Below, piece by piece: positions 1 through 7,879 of a stretch of DNA of 9,991 nucleotides. Every line of letters begins with the position of its first letter. The first letter of the stretch is position 1. Source of the DNA: an uncultured Alphaproteobacteria bacterium (GTDB lineage: Bacteria > Pseudomonadota > Alphaproteobacteria > Rickettsiales > UBA1997); NCBI GenBank assembly GCA_903898475.1, contig CAIUFU010000113.1, positions 1-9,991 on the forward strand. The letters are read 5' to 3'. The notes beneath the pieces are model-generated. The model did not search any database, was not told where the DNA came from, and saw nothing but the letters and a program-made list of their open reading frames with translations. Both the position numbers and the translations under genes were made by a program.

Positions 1-33
1 CCTTTTCAAGGAGGGGTTGGGGTGGTTATTCAC
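1..33. repeat. Truncated G-rich palindromic repeat at the left edge
   Basis: The first bases form a small hairpin (CCTT, loop TTC, AAGG at 1-11), and then run into a G-rich arm, AGGGGTTGGGGTGG. The composition is unlike the surrounding A/C-rich leader. Similar C-rich/G-rich palindromes of the kind 'cccctcc...ggaggggttggggtgg' occur as dispersed intergenic repeats in several bacterial groups (recalled from general knowledge, not searched). If this is one, the matching C-rich arm lies just outside the window. Only half is visible, so the assignment is tentative. Confidence 0.4.
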
Positions 34-86
34 GAAACTCGAACCAAAAATTTAACCAAGAATACCAACACCAAACCCCCAAACCC

Positions 87-2885
87 ATGCTCAAAAGCCA
101 CCGCTTTTTGCAGCTCTGCCTGCTCGTTCTATTTTCAAACCCAGCCCGCGCCGTCACTCTCACCTCTGGCCAAACTGATTACACCACCACCTCCGACATC
201 ACCACCAGCGCCAGCGGCATTATTACCTCGCTTTCTGGCACTAGCGGCAGTCTCAATAAAATTAAAAACCTCCACACAATTACCACCGGAAATTCTGGCG
301 CCACCAGCAGCGCTTACGGCATTAGATCGAGCGGCGATTACTACCAAATCACCAATGACGCGAGCGGCATCATTTTAACCACAGGCAGCTCGGGACGCGG
401 CATTAGCGTTTCTGACAATTCAATTGTGAATAATTTAGGCAGCATCAGCACCCAAGGCTCAACTTCTTACGGCATTTATTTGGGCGGTGACTCCAACACC
501 ACCACCAACTCCGGCTCAATTTCAACAATCGGCAGCACTTCCTACGGCATTTATTTAAATGGCAGCAACAGCTCTGCAACCAACTCTGGCAACCTTGCGA
601 CTCGGGTTTACGGAATTTACAGCAATGGCGACAATAACCAAATCAGCAATTCCGGCAGCATCACCACAACCAGCGGCTCTTCCGCCCACGGCATTTATGT
701 AAGCGCCGGGAGTGCCTCAACTGCGACTTCCAGCAATTACAGCACCGTGACTAATTCTGGCACAATTAGCGCCAACGCCAATGGCATTTACGCCAAAGAT
801 AATTACACCCAAATCACCAACAGCGGCACAATAGCCAGCTGCGATTACGGCATTCGCACTGAAGGCAGCAACTCAACAATCACCAACTCCGGCAGCCTCA
901 GCTCAATTTACAATTCAGGAGCTGGCACCGTAATTAACAATTCAGGAAATCTCACAGGCAACGTCACAATTGGCAGCGGCACACTCAATGTTTTAGGCGG
1001 CACAATTAGCGGCGCGGTCGACGGCTCAAGCAACACGGGCAGCGTAAATATTAATTCTAATTTCAACCAAAGCGCCGCTTTTACCGATCTCAATAATCTC
1101 AATATTAATTCAGGACACACGCTAACTTCCAGCGCCAGCATTAGCGCCAACTTGGTTGCACTTAGTTCGGGATCAAGCCTAACAATTAGCAATGGCGGGT
1201 CAGTTGAAGCAGTAATACAAGGTGCCGGCACGTTAAATATTTCAGGAACCGACTTTGCACCAAGCGGATTAATCGGCACTTCCGGCAACGCTTTAACCAA
1301 TTTAAATATTGGCGCTGATGCCTCTCTTGCGAGCTCCAACGACATTTACGCAAATAATATTTTGGTCAACGGCACGCTAAATTTTTACGGCGCTGACAAT
1401 TTAACAATCTCGGGAAATGTTGCAGGCAACGGCTCAGGCACAATCAATGTCGCAAGCAACAGCCAAAATATTTTAGGCAATTTCACGCTAAATAGCGGCG
1501 ACAGTTTGGCGACAAGTTTGGGAAATAATACCGCCGGAAATTTAACCGTGTCGGGCGCAGCCAATATTGACGCTGATGCAAAGCTTGTCGTCACACCAAC
1601 AATTAATCAGGGCTACGTTGCTAATGGCACAGAGTTCACTTTGGTTAGTGGCAATTCGAGCTCGACAATTAATCAAATTTCCGATGCAAATATTTCGGTA
1701 AATGGCACCGCTTCCAACATTTACGGCTTGCTCAAATTCACCACGCAGGCAAGCGCAGATTCGCTGGTTTTAACTGTTAATCGTCTCGCCTCAGATGAGG
1801 TTACATCCAACAAAAATTCGCAAAATATTTACCAAAATTTAAACGACATTGGCGCGGGATCAAATGGCAAATTATCCGATTTTCAAGGTTACCTCGACAG
1901 CAGCGGCCTCACAGGGGATGCCCTTTCCAAGGCACTTAATCAAGCAGCGCCGCAATCAAGCAAAGCTAATTTGGGCGTCACAAGCAACATTGCGAGTAAC
2001 TCCATTCTCGCCTCTGAAACCAGACTGGGCAAGCTGCGCCAACGTTTATCTAACGGCGCTTGGGTGCAAAGTTTTGGAAGCGCGTCCTCACAAAACGACG
2101 TCAAATCTGACGACGGCTACAAAGCAAATTCTTTGGGATTAGTGATTGGCGCCGACCAAGAGTTAGGTTCTGATGCCACAATCGGCGTGGCTTTAAGCTT
2201 TGCTCGCTCCAACGTAAAATCACTCGACAGCCTAAAGCAAAATTTAATCAGCAGCAATCAATTGAGTTTTTACTCGGGGCAAAATTTTGGAAAATATTTT
2301 CTCGACAGCTTAGTTGGTTTTGCTTGGAATTCTTACAGCTCAAATCGCGCCCTTACTGCGCTAGATGCCGCGGCCACCGCCAGATATTCTGGCCAAACTT
2401 ACCTAGCAAAAATTAAAACCGGTCGCAATTTCAAATTAAAACACGGCTTAATTTTTACGCCCGAAGCTTCGCTCAACATTTTGCACAACAGCATCGGCGG
2501 CTACAGCGAAGAAGGTGCAGACGAATTGAATTTAAAAGTTAGCGCAGTGTCAGCAAGTTTTTTAGAAGCGCGACTTGGTGCAAATTTAGGTTGGGAGACG
2601 CGGTTCTCTGACTTTCCTGAATTTAAAAAAGTGACATCAGTTTTAAAATTTTCTTACGGACATGCTTTGGTAAATACGGCACCCACAACCAAAGCCAGCT
2701 TTGAAGGACAGGCTTCATCTTTTAATTCACAAATTTCACATCTGGATTCAAACAGCCTTAGACTTGGAACCGAAATAACCGCCTTTCACGAAAACTTCAC
2801 AAGCTTTAGCTTTGACTACAACTTTGAAAAACGCGCCACCTACGCGTCACATTTTATCGCGGCAAAAATCCGCCAAGAATTTTAA
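87..2885 (+). CDS. Autotransporter (type Va secretion) with Gly-Ile-Tyr beta-helix repeats
   Basis: This 932-residue protein is a classical monomeric autotransporter. It would be exported by Sec, insert its C-terminal barrel into the outer membrane and display the passenger at the cell surface. Residues 1-22 are a signal peptide: Lys/His/Arg start, hydrophobic core LCLLVLF, cleavage probably after ARA. Residues about 77-291 carry eight to nine units of 20-26 residues with the pattern GIY..G....TNSG.I. Residues about 292-600 are more irregular Ser/Asn/Gly-rich beta-helix sequence. The barrel runs from about 655 (GAWVQSFGS) to the terminal Phe in KIRQEF, the usual ending recognised by the Bam machinery; about 278 residues is normal for the domain. 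I see no catalytic protease motif, so an adhesin-like role is the likeliest guess. ATG 87 is chosen because the signal peptide begins there; no Shine-Dalgarno sequence precedes it. It converges with the minus-strand gene ending at 2908. Arginine codons are mostly CGN (15 of 19), like the housekeeping genes nearby. Confidence 0.93.
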   Translation: MLKSHRFLQLCLLVLFSNPARAVTLTSGQTDYTTTSDITTSASGIITSLSGTSGSLNKIKNLHTITTGNSGATSSAYGIRSSGDYYQITNDASGIILTTGSSGRGISVSDNSIVNNLGSISTQGSTSYGIYLGGDSNTTTNSGSISTIGSTSYGIYLNGSNSSATNSGNLATRVYGIYSNGDNNQISNSGSITTTSGSSAHGIYVSAGSASTATSSNYSTVTNSGTISANANGIYAKDNYTQITNSGTIASCDYGIRTEGSNSTITNSGSLSSIYNSGAGTVINNSGNLTGNVTIGSGTLNVLGGTISGAVDGSSNTGSVNINSNFNQSAAFTDLNNLNINSGHTLTSSASISANLVALSSGSSLTISNGGSVEAVIQGAGTLNISGTDFAPSGLIGTSGNALTNLNIGADASLASSNDIYANNILVNGTLNFYGADNLTISGNVAGNGSGTINVASNSQNILGNFTLNSGDSLATSLGNNTAGNLTVSGAANIDADAKLVVTPTINQGYVANGTEFTLVSGNSSSTINQISDANISVNGTASNIYGLLKFTTQASADSLVLTVNRLASDEVTSNKNSQNIYQNLNDIGAGSNGKLSDFQGYLDSSGLTGDALSKALNQAAPQSSKANLGVTSNIASNSILASETRLGKLRQRLSNGAWVQSFGSASSQNDVKSDDGYKANSLGLVIGADQELGSDATIGVALSFARSNVKSLDSLKQNLISSNQLSFYSGQNFGKYFLDSLVGFAWNSYSSNRALTALDAAATARYSGQTYLAKIKTGRNFKLKHGLIFTPEASLNILHNSIGGYSEEGADELNLKVSAVSASFLEARLGANLGWETRFSDFPEFKKVTSVLKFSYGHALVNTAPTTKASFEGQASSFNSQISHLDSNSLRLGTEITAFHENFTSFSFDYNFEKRATYASHFIAAKIRQEF
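315..959 (+). repeat. Tandem beta-helix repeat block inside the autotransporter
   Basis: Residues 77-291 of the autotransporter are built from imperfect units that start YGIY or YGIR and end TNSGSI or similar. Starts can be followed as GIRSSG, GISVSD, GIYLGG, GIYLNG, GIYSNG, GIYVSA, GIYAKD and GIRTEG, followed by a shortened NNSGNLTG unit. At DNA level the phrase 'tacggcatttat' recurs, so neighbouring units could recombine and change copy number. The pattern fits one right-handed beta-helix coil per unit. No perfect long DNA repeat was seen, so the array looks old rather than freshly expanded. Confidence 0.8.
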
Positions 2886-2907
2886 AGCTACGCTGAACTT
2901 TTATATT

Positions 2908-4341
2908 CTACTTTTCGGGCCCACCATCATTTTGGCCTGCTGCAACTTTTTGCCGTAATCTCGCAACCATACCCGAACTTAGCGGCCTTACAGACTCTGC
3001 TTCTTTTTCTTGCCGCAACTTTAAAATCTCTTCTGATTTTATTTTAGAATAACCAGCTAATGATTCATATTTTATCGGCCTTTCTAAGTAAGCTGACTCA
3101 GCTACCAATCTAACACCCTGACCATATTTTTCTTCATCAAGCGGAGTTGTTTTGAGCGCCTTGTTTGATCCTTGTGTGAAAGAAAATCTCTCACCGACAT
3201 CACCAGGAAAAACATACCTGCCAGTTGACATCGCAATCATTAATTTTTGGTAAATAAATTGATCTGGCACCTCACCAAGAGAATTTTCCACATCCTCACT
3301 TCTTAACTTGCAAACCATTTGCGCCACTTGTTTGTAGTGACCATCAAGCATGTAGCCACAGAGATTGGGCAATTTCTCTTTTCCAAAGCAGGTGATTAAT
3401 GATTTTAAAACGAAAGGCGAGCGACAGCTGAAAGAATAATTGTTAGGATTTAGCACGCCCTCTCTAACAGCAACGCCTTCCACAATTCCAATTTTTCTCA
3501 GAGGTTTGCTGCTGTCCGCGGTTGTATCTAGAATTCTGTTCCACATTACCTCGCTGTCGGAACTTACGCTTAAAGCTTCTTCGGGAGCTGCAACCAAGTG
3601 AGTAGAATTCATGATTTGCAGCAACTGTCTTTGGGTCAATTCTTGCCCGTCAACAGTCAAATCCAGATCGCCTCTTTTGCTGGCTTGCCTGACAATTTCA
3701 AAAAATAAGCGGTGTGAAAATTTTCCGTGAAAAAGAAATTTATTATTTTGCTCTACCTCAGAAAAAATATTTCCTGCTTTAGCAAATCGCGCCGCAACTT
3801 TTCCTTCAACAGCATCAGTAAAAACAGCAACCCCTTCTAGATTAATGCCACATTCTTGCTCTCGATGAAGCAGCTCTTCGCTGAGTTGACGCCTTTTATT
3901 GAGTGGTTGGTAGTCTTGAGGCCAAGGTCCGGGGATAAAATTTCCCGCTCCACAAATCAGGTAAGAAGGAGAGTTATTAAAAGGCTCAATCTCATGAGCC
4001 GCCATTCTTACAGCTAGAGCTTGATCAAGATCTTGCAAATACTCAAAAACCAGTTCGGGAGTTTGTAAAATTCGCGCCATCTGTTCCGCAATTTCACAAA
4101 TCCGCTGCGAATTTTGTGGCGTGATTTGAAATCCCTCAAAATTCTTTCCCTCTTTAAAACGCACTTCCTGAAACAAACGATGCTCGTAAGAAGAAGCCAG
4201 TTCAATTGCTTTCGATTCTAATTTCTCAGACTCAGTTTCCAAAAATTTCTCTTTGATTTGAGCGATCAACTCAGATGAAGACTTGTCAGCGCCCAAATAA
4301 ATTTCTTCCTGAGGAATTGGGTAAAATGAAATGATTGGCAT
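2908..4341 (-). CDS. Unrecognised 477-residue protein, second gene of the orphan pair
   Basis: I do not recognise this protein. It has no signal peptide or membrane segment, and it has seven scattered cysteines, so it is probably cytoplasmic (or delivered to a host, which cannot be judged here). Residues 1-115 are mostly helical and charged. A turn-rich stretch at 121-147 contains CGAGNFIPGPWPQ. Residues 165-245 look mixed alpha/beta, with KFLFHGKFSHR at 201-211. Residues 432-466 form a basic helical tail ending in a soluble Gly/Asp-rich end. No Walker A, protease or nuclease signature is visible. ATG 4341 lies 31 bp after the stop of the 822-residue gene and has no Shine-Dalgarno sequence; no better upstream start is seen. 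It is very probably co-transcribed with pheS and the 822-residue gene. Fifteen of 26 arginine codons are AGA/AGG, against 2 of 17 in pheS, which suggests a foreign origin. The length of an open frame with protein-like composition makes it a convincing gene. Confidence 0.88.
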   Translation of the reverse strand: MPIISFYPIPQEEIYLGADKSSSELIAQIKEKFLETESEKLESKAIELASSYEHRLFQEVRFKEGKNFEGFQITPQNSQRICEIAEQMARILQTPELVFEYLQDLDQALAVRMAAHEIEPFNNSPSYLICGAGNFIPGPWPQDYQPLNKRRQLSEELLHREQECGINLEGVAVFTDAVEGKVAARFAKAGNIFSEVEQNNKFLFHGKFSHRLFFEIVRQASKRGDLDLTVDGQELTQRQLLQIMNSTHLVAAPEEALSVSSDSEVMWNRILDTTADSSKPLRKIGIVEGVAVREGVLNPNNYSFSCRSPFVLKSLITCFGKEKLPNLCGYMLDGHYKQVAQMVCKLRSEDVENSLGEVPDQFIYQKLMIAMSTGRYVFPGDVGERFSFTQGSNKALKTTPLDEEKYGQGVRLVAESAYLERPIKYESLAGYSKIKSEEILKLRQEKEAESVRPLSSGMVARLRQKVAAGQNDGGPEK

Positions 4342-4372
4342 GATAAATTTAGTTATTTGCGACGGGTAAATC

Positions 4373-6841
4373 TCATGATAAGTGAGGGATTTTATCCTTT
4401 GATTGTGATCTCACGACACTGTGAGCCCCGTCGTAAAGATGTGGTGACACTGATGGTAGATTGGCTTTGTCTAGAGCAGATAAATTTTTAATCATCTGCT
4501 CGACATTGCTTTTTTGAACTGCATCAGCTGCTTGAGAAGCGTCTAAATATCTTTTTGTCTCTTGTAAAAAAACCGCCAAATCTATTTGTAGCGATTGGCA
4601 TTGCTCCAACTCCTCTCTGCTGCAATTGCCATACATGGCGTAAAATTCTTTAGTATTTTCACTCATTGACACCACTTTTATCGGGCAGGTTTTGGCATCA
4701 TTTGCAAAAGTGAGAGAATCCCGTCCTTGATCGGTGTGATAAATTTCAGATGCTTGGTTTTCTGTAAAAATTTTGTTGAAAATATCTGCGATGGAGTATC
4801 GATTCAATCCCAAACCCGCTACAACTTCATCAATGTTCCAATGAAAATTGAAACCTTCTCTTCTGTGCCGAGGTGCAATTTCACTCTCATAATTGGGTAA
4901 AGAACGCATTAGTTGCAAAGATGGTAACTCATAGAGCTGGCAACCCGCAGCCTGCACCATAAATTGATCTTCCTCCAACGTAATTACTGGAAATAAGTTA
5001 ATCACCCCAGCGTCAGGCGTAAAATCTCTGGTCAAACTTAAGATACCGACACTGCCTCTGTAGCCGTTATATTGCGGATTCGATTTTAGAATTGAGTCGA
5101 GATTGTAGGGAGAAAGGTTGATCCGATACTCAATGGCATCGAGATGATCGCTGACTTCTAAGACTCTCTTACCTGCGATGGTTTGAAAACCTCTTTCTAA
5201 AGATTGATGCTCTAACTGTTTAACTATGTAATCCGTCGTAAATCCAGCGTGAAGAGATTGACTGACCGGCGAACTTGCCGCAAAAAATGAAATTGAATTA
5301 TCATCATTTAAATGGGCCACCGGATATTGCCCCAGGTCCTTCATTTTATTTACTACAGCCTCTCTAAGAGCTTCTACCAATTCATTCCACTTGGTTGCAT
5401 GGTCAGAGGCGATGTTTCTTTCGTCGCTTGGGTTGGTTAAATAATCTTGATCGGTTGCTAAAAAAATCTTCACACGATCCATGTCACGATCTCGGCTCCC
5501 AACTCTTCCAGCTAGTTGCACTACCCTAGCAGAATCTGCATTTGGCTGCCCTAAATAAAGATCATTCGCACGAATGTATAAATTATTAAATTCAGCCGCA
5601 TTTTCGGGATTATTTATCCAGTGATTTGCCAATTCTAATTGGTGCCGATCATCTACAAAAGCGGCAATTTCTTTTAACTGATTAAGAGTTAGAGCAGCGC
5701 CACTGCGCTCTTCATAATCACCAATTAATTCCATTATCTCCAAGCCGTAGGGATATTTATTTTGAGCAATTTCTGCGACAACTTCTTTAAGATTCTGCAA
5801 GTCGCCAGATGTTTTTTTCCAATAATCTCTTATCAAACCAGCGCGAGAATAAGAGCTCGATTCAGACAAGATCATCCTTAACTCGTTAATTCGCACCGCA
5901 CCAACTTCTCTCGATCTTATCCAAATTTCATTCAAATAATTTCGCGAAGAATCTGATTTAGCTAATGGTCGAACTTGTTCAACAAAGCTTCTGGCATCAA
6001 TGCTTTGAGCGTTATTTATCGCCCAAAATTCAAGAGGGAGATCTTTTTCGTTATCATATTTATCAATAAAATCTGTGATTGCTCCTAGATCTATCAGAGT
6101 TACCTGATATCGATCTAAATTACTATTCAGCCACGCCACAAATCCCAAATTGCGCTCTTGCGCTAACCAATCTGTGACTAAATTTGAGGCAACATCCTTT
6201 TCTGGAAACAATATCTTGGCATCTGCAAGCCTAGCCTCTGGGGCTAGATCTCTATTTTCAGCACGATCCATGAAAATTCTTGCCATCTCTCTGCGATCAA
6301 CTTGCGACAAACTTTTTTCGATCTTCTTGTCAAAATCCCAAGTAGGTAAGGCGAAAATTCCATCTTTAAGATCTTGCGAGTTAATCTTTGCAGCATGCTT
6401 TAGCCAAGTTTTTGTTAAAGGCAGTCTAGTGCTAACATGAACAGCTGGCCAAAATTCATTTATAAATCCGTCAATATCTAAAATATTACTTGGCTGGATC
6501 ATCCAATCAGACAAAGCATCTCTTTTTTTATAATCTTCTGGGAACAGCGGTAAAATTTTGTCCCTGACATCTGCAAAACTGGTAGCGCTATTCTTTTCAA
6601 GAAACTTCGATGCTAGCATTTCTTTATAAATAGGCAGTGCATCACCCAATAGCGGGACGACCTTTGCCACCAAGTCATCAGCTGTAAGATCTATTTTTTG
6701 CTTAACCCAACCACCCAACAAACTGGCTCGAGTATAAATACCTATTTTATTGCCATAATCATCCAAAAAACCATCAAGCACCCCTCCGAGATTCTCAACT
6801 TCGGTTGCGTCCACAACCTCTATCATTTTGTCAAAATCCAT
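4373..6841 (-). CDS. Unrecognised 822-residue protein with a Trp-anchored helical repeat
   Basis: I do not recognise this protein. Residues about 30-430 form a regular alpha-helical repeat of about 34 residues (see the separate repeat entry), probably a solenoid used for binding a protein or other ligand. Residues about 470-822 look like a mixed alpha/beta region without a motif I can name: no Walker A, no DExD box, no HExxH, no signal peptide, no membrane span. Cysteines are few and not arranged as a metal site. The start at 6841 lies 15 bp after the pheS stop, so translation is probably coupled to pheS; the only purine-rich sequence, GAGAG, touches the start codon and is a poor ribosome site. 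An in-frame Met at residue 6 is an alternative. About 25 of 45 arginine codons are AGA/AGG, far above pheS and dprA, consistent with horizontal gain. A stretch near residues 433-465 resembles the last helicase motif of SecA but is better explained as one more repeat unit. The function is unknown. Confidence 0.88.
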   Translation of the reverse strand: MDFDKMIEVVDATEVENLGGVLDGFLDDYGNKIGIYTRASLLGGWVKQKIDLTADDLVAKVVPLLGDALPIYKEMLASKFLEKNSATSFADVRDKILPLFPEDYKKRDALSDWMIQPSNILDIDGFINEFWPAVHVSTRLPLTKTWLKHAAKINSQDLKDGIFALPTWDFDKKIEKSLSQVDRREMARIFMDRAENRDLAPEARLADAKILFPEKDVASNLVTDWLAQERNLGFVAWLNSNLDRYQVTLIDLGAITDFIDKYDNEKDLPLEFWAINNAQSIDARSFVEQVRPLAKSDSSRNYLNEIWIRSREVGAVRINELRMILSESSSYSRAGLIRDYWKKTSGDLQNLKEVVAEIAQNKYPYGLEIMELIGDYEERSGAALTLNQLKEIAAFVDDRHQLELANHWINNPENAAEFNNLYIRANDLYLGQPNADSARVVQLAGRVGSRDRDMDRVKIFLATDQDYLTNPSDERNIASDHATKWNELVEALREAVVNKMKDLGQYPVAHLNDDNSISFFAASSPVSQSLHAGFTTDYIVKQLEHQSLERGFQTIAGKRVLEVSDHLDAIEYRINLSPYNLDSILKSNPQYNGYRGSVGILSLTRDFTPDAGVINLFPVITLEEDQFMVQAAGCQLYELPSLQLMRSLPNYESEIAPRHRREGFNFHWNIDEVVAGLGLNRYSIADIFNKIFTENQASEIYHTDQGRDSLTFANDAKTCPIKVVSMSENTKEFYAMYGNCSREELEQCQSLQIDLAVFLQETKRYLDASQAADAVQKSNVEQMIKNLSALDKANLPSVSPHLYDGAHSVVRSQSKDKIPHLS
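5552..6754 (-). repeat. About eleven copies of a ~34-residue alpha-alpha repeat
   Basis: This stretch codes for residues 30-430 of the 822-residue protein. The recurring signature is R..L...W, then about 12 residues to a Leu/Val/Phe, then a hydrophobic run often closed by Pro at +18 to +20. Anchor positions (Trp, or Phe/Tyr in its place) are 45, 80, 113, 146, 190, 225, 273, 307, 341, 376 and 408. Steps are 35, 33, 33, 44, 35, 48, 34, 34, 35 and 32, so two units carry insertions. The length matches TPR or PPR repeats, but the small residues that define TPRs (Gly8, Ala20, Ala27) are not evident. The repeat was found by eye at protein level; there is no DNA-level repeat. Confidence 0.6.
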
Positions 6842-6856
6842 CTCTCAAGAATTTTA

Positions 6857-7879
6857 TTAAAACCCGAAATGGCGCAAAAATCTCACATCATTTTCAAAGA
6901 ACATACGCAAGTCAGTGATGCCGTATTTCAGCATGGCAAGGCGCTCAACACCAATTCCAAAAGCGAAGCCTTGGAATTTTTCTGAGTCGATTCCGCAATT
7001 TTTCAAAACATTGGGGTGAATCATTCCGCATCCCAAAATTTCCATAAATTTGTCACCTTTGCCAATTTTAATGCGGCCATTTTCTAGTGAATAATTAATG
7101 TCCACTTCGGCAGATGGTTCGGTGAAAGGAAAGAAGCTTGGACGAAAACGCAGCTCAACATTTTTAACTTCAAAAAACTTTTCTAAGAAATTTTCTAAAC
7201 ACCATTTCAAGTGACCCATGTTAATATCTGTGTCTACCACAAAACCTTCAAATTGGTGAAACATTGGCGTGTGAGTTTGGTCAGAATCGCGACGAAAAAC
7301 TCGACCCAAAGCGGCAATTTTTAGCGGCGGCTGCGAGTTTAACATTTTGCGAATTTGTGTATTTGAAGTGTGCGTGCGCAGCAACAATTCCGAATCTTGC
7401 AAATAAAAAGTATCCTGCATCTGGCGCGCTGGATGGTCCAACGGCATGTTCAGCGCGGTAAAATTGTGAAAATCATCTTCGATTTCAGGGCCTTTAGCAA
7501 ATTCAAAACCAAGCTCGGAAAAAATTTCTTCAATCTCTTGCATCACTTTTGAAAGCGGGTGAATTAGCCCGCGATTTTCTTTTCTAATCGGCGCGCTTAA
7601 ATCAATTTTTTCGCCGGATAATTTTTGGTTTAATTCAGCAATTTCAAAAAGGTTTTTGGCATTGTCGATTTTTTTTGTCACCTCATCTCGCACTTGATTA
7701 ATCTTGGCGCCGAATGACTTTTTTTCTTCTGCGTCTAAGTTTTTTAGCTGCGAAAAAAGTTCGGTAACCAAGCCTTTTTTGCCTAAAAAATTAATGCGGA
7801 TTTCTTCGAGGCCCGCGGCATTTTCAATTGCTGAAATTTGCGAATTGAAATCAGCGAGAAGCGTTTCTAAGTTGGTCAT
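6857..7879 (-). CDS. pheS: Phenylalanyl-tRNA synthetase alpha subunit
   Basis: PheS is the catalytic subunit of the alpha2-beta2 enzyme that charges tRNA-Phe with phenylalanine in the cytoplasm. At 340 residues it has normal length. Residues 1-90 form the N-terminal helical (coiled-coil) tRNA-binding arm. Class II motif 1 begins about residue 107 (HPLSKVMQEIEEIF). Motif 2 follows with RTHTSNTQ at 168 and GRVFRRDSDQTHTPMFHQ. The phenylalanine-pocket segment FPFTEPSAEVD comes next. Motif 3 is near the end, GIGVERLAML at 308-317. All key elements look intact. ATG 7879 gives the standard N-terminus; upstream there is an A-rich run but no true Shine-Dalgarno sequence. The gene is followed after 15 bp by an unrelated unknown gene rather than by pheT, which is often adjacent. 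It diverges from the permease gene across 58 bp. Arginine codons are mostly CGN (15 of 17). Confidence 0.98.
   Translation of the reverse strand: MTNLETLLADFNSQISAIENAAGLEEIRINFLGKKGLVTELFSQLKNLDAEEKKSFGAKINQVRDEVTKKIDNAKNLFEIAELNQKLSGEKIDLSAPIRKENRGLIHPLSKVMQEIEEIFSELGFEFAKGPEIEDDFHNFTALNMPLDHPARQMQDTFYLQDSELLLRTHTSNTQIRKMLNSQPPLKIAALGRVFRRDSDQTHTPMFHQFEGFVVDTDINMGHLKWCLENFLEKFFEVKNVELRFRPSFFPFTEPSAEVDINYSLENGRIKIGKGDKFMEILGCGMIHPNVLKNCGIDSEKFQGFAFGIGVERLAMLKYGITDLRMFFENDVRFLRHFGF

Noticed and set aside
22..378. Open frame of 118 codons overlapping the autotransporter start.
   Set aside because: It is Pro/Ala/Thr-rich low-complexity sequence created by the repetitive autotransporter codons in another frame. 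It has no start signal and no recognisable domain.
908..1345. Minus-strand open frame of 145 codons inside the autotransporter.
   Set aside because: It is the antisense of Ser/Gly/Asn-rich repeats, giving Leu/Pro/Val-rich nonsense with no ribosome site. It is a shadow frame.
4371..4376. ATGA start/stop overlap at the end of the 822-residue gene as a coupled start for the next gene.
   Set aside because: That ATG opens only a seven-codon frame and is out of frame with the 477-residue gene.
4410..4425. Inverted repeat CTCAC-GACACT-GTGAG near the end of the 822-residue gene.
   Set aside because: The stem is five pairs, lies within coding sequence and has no T-run, so there is no support for a terminator.
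4360..4433. CGACGGG and CCCGTCG complementary heptamers flanking the 822-residue gene stop.
   Set aside because: Seven bases separated by 60 bp are expected by chance; there is no wider pairing.
5447..5545. SecA-like helicase motif VI in the 822-residue protein: SARVVQLAGRVGS followed by KIFLATDQDYL recalls the SecA pattern around QLRGRSGRQGD.
   Set aside because: No Walker A, DExD box or other helicase motif precedes it, and the segment falls one repeat length after the Trp 408 anchor, so it fits a twelfth helical repeat. The likeness is probably chance. A profile search (HHpred against SecA) finding alignment beyond these 30 residues would revive it.
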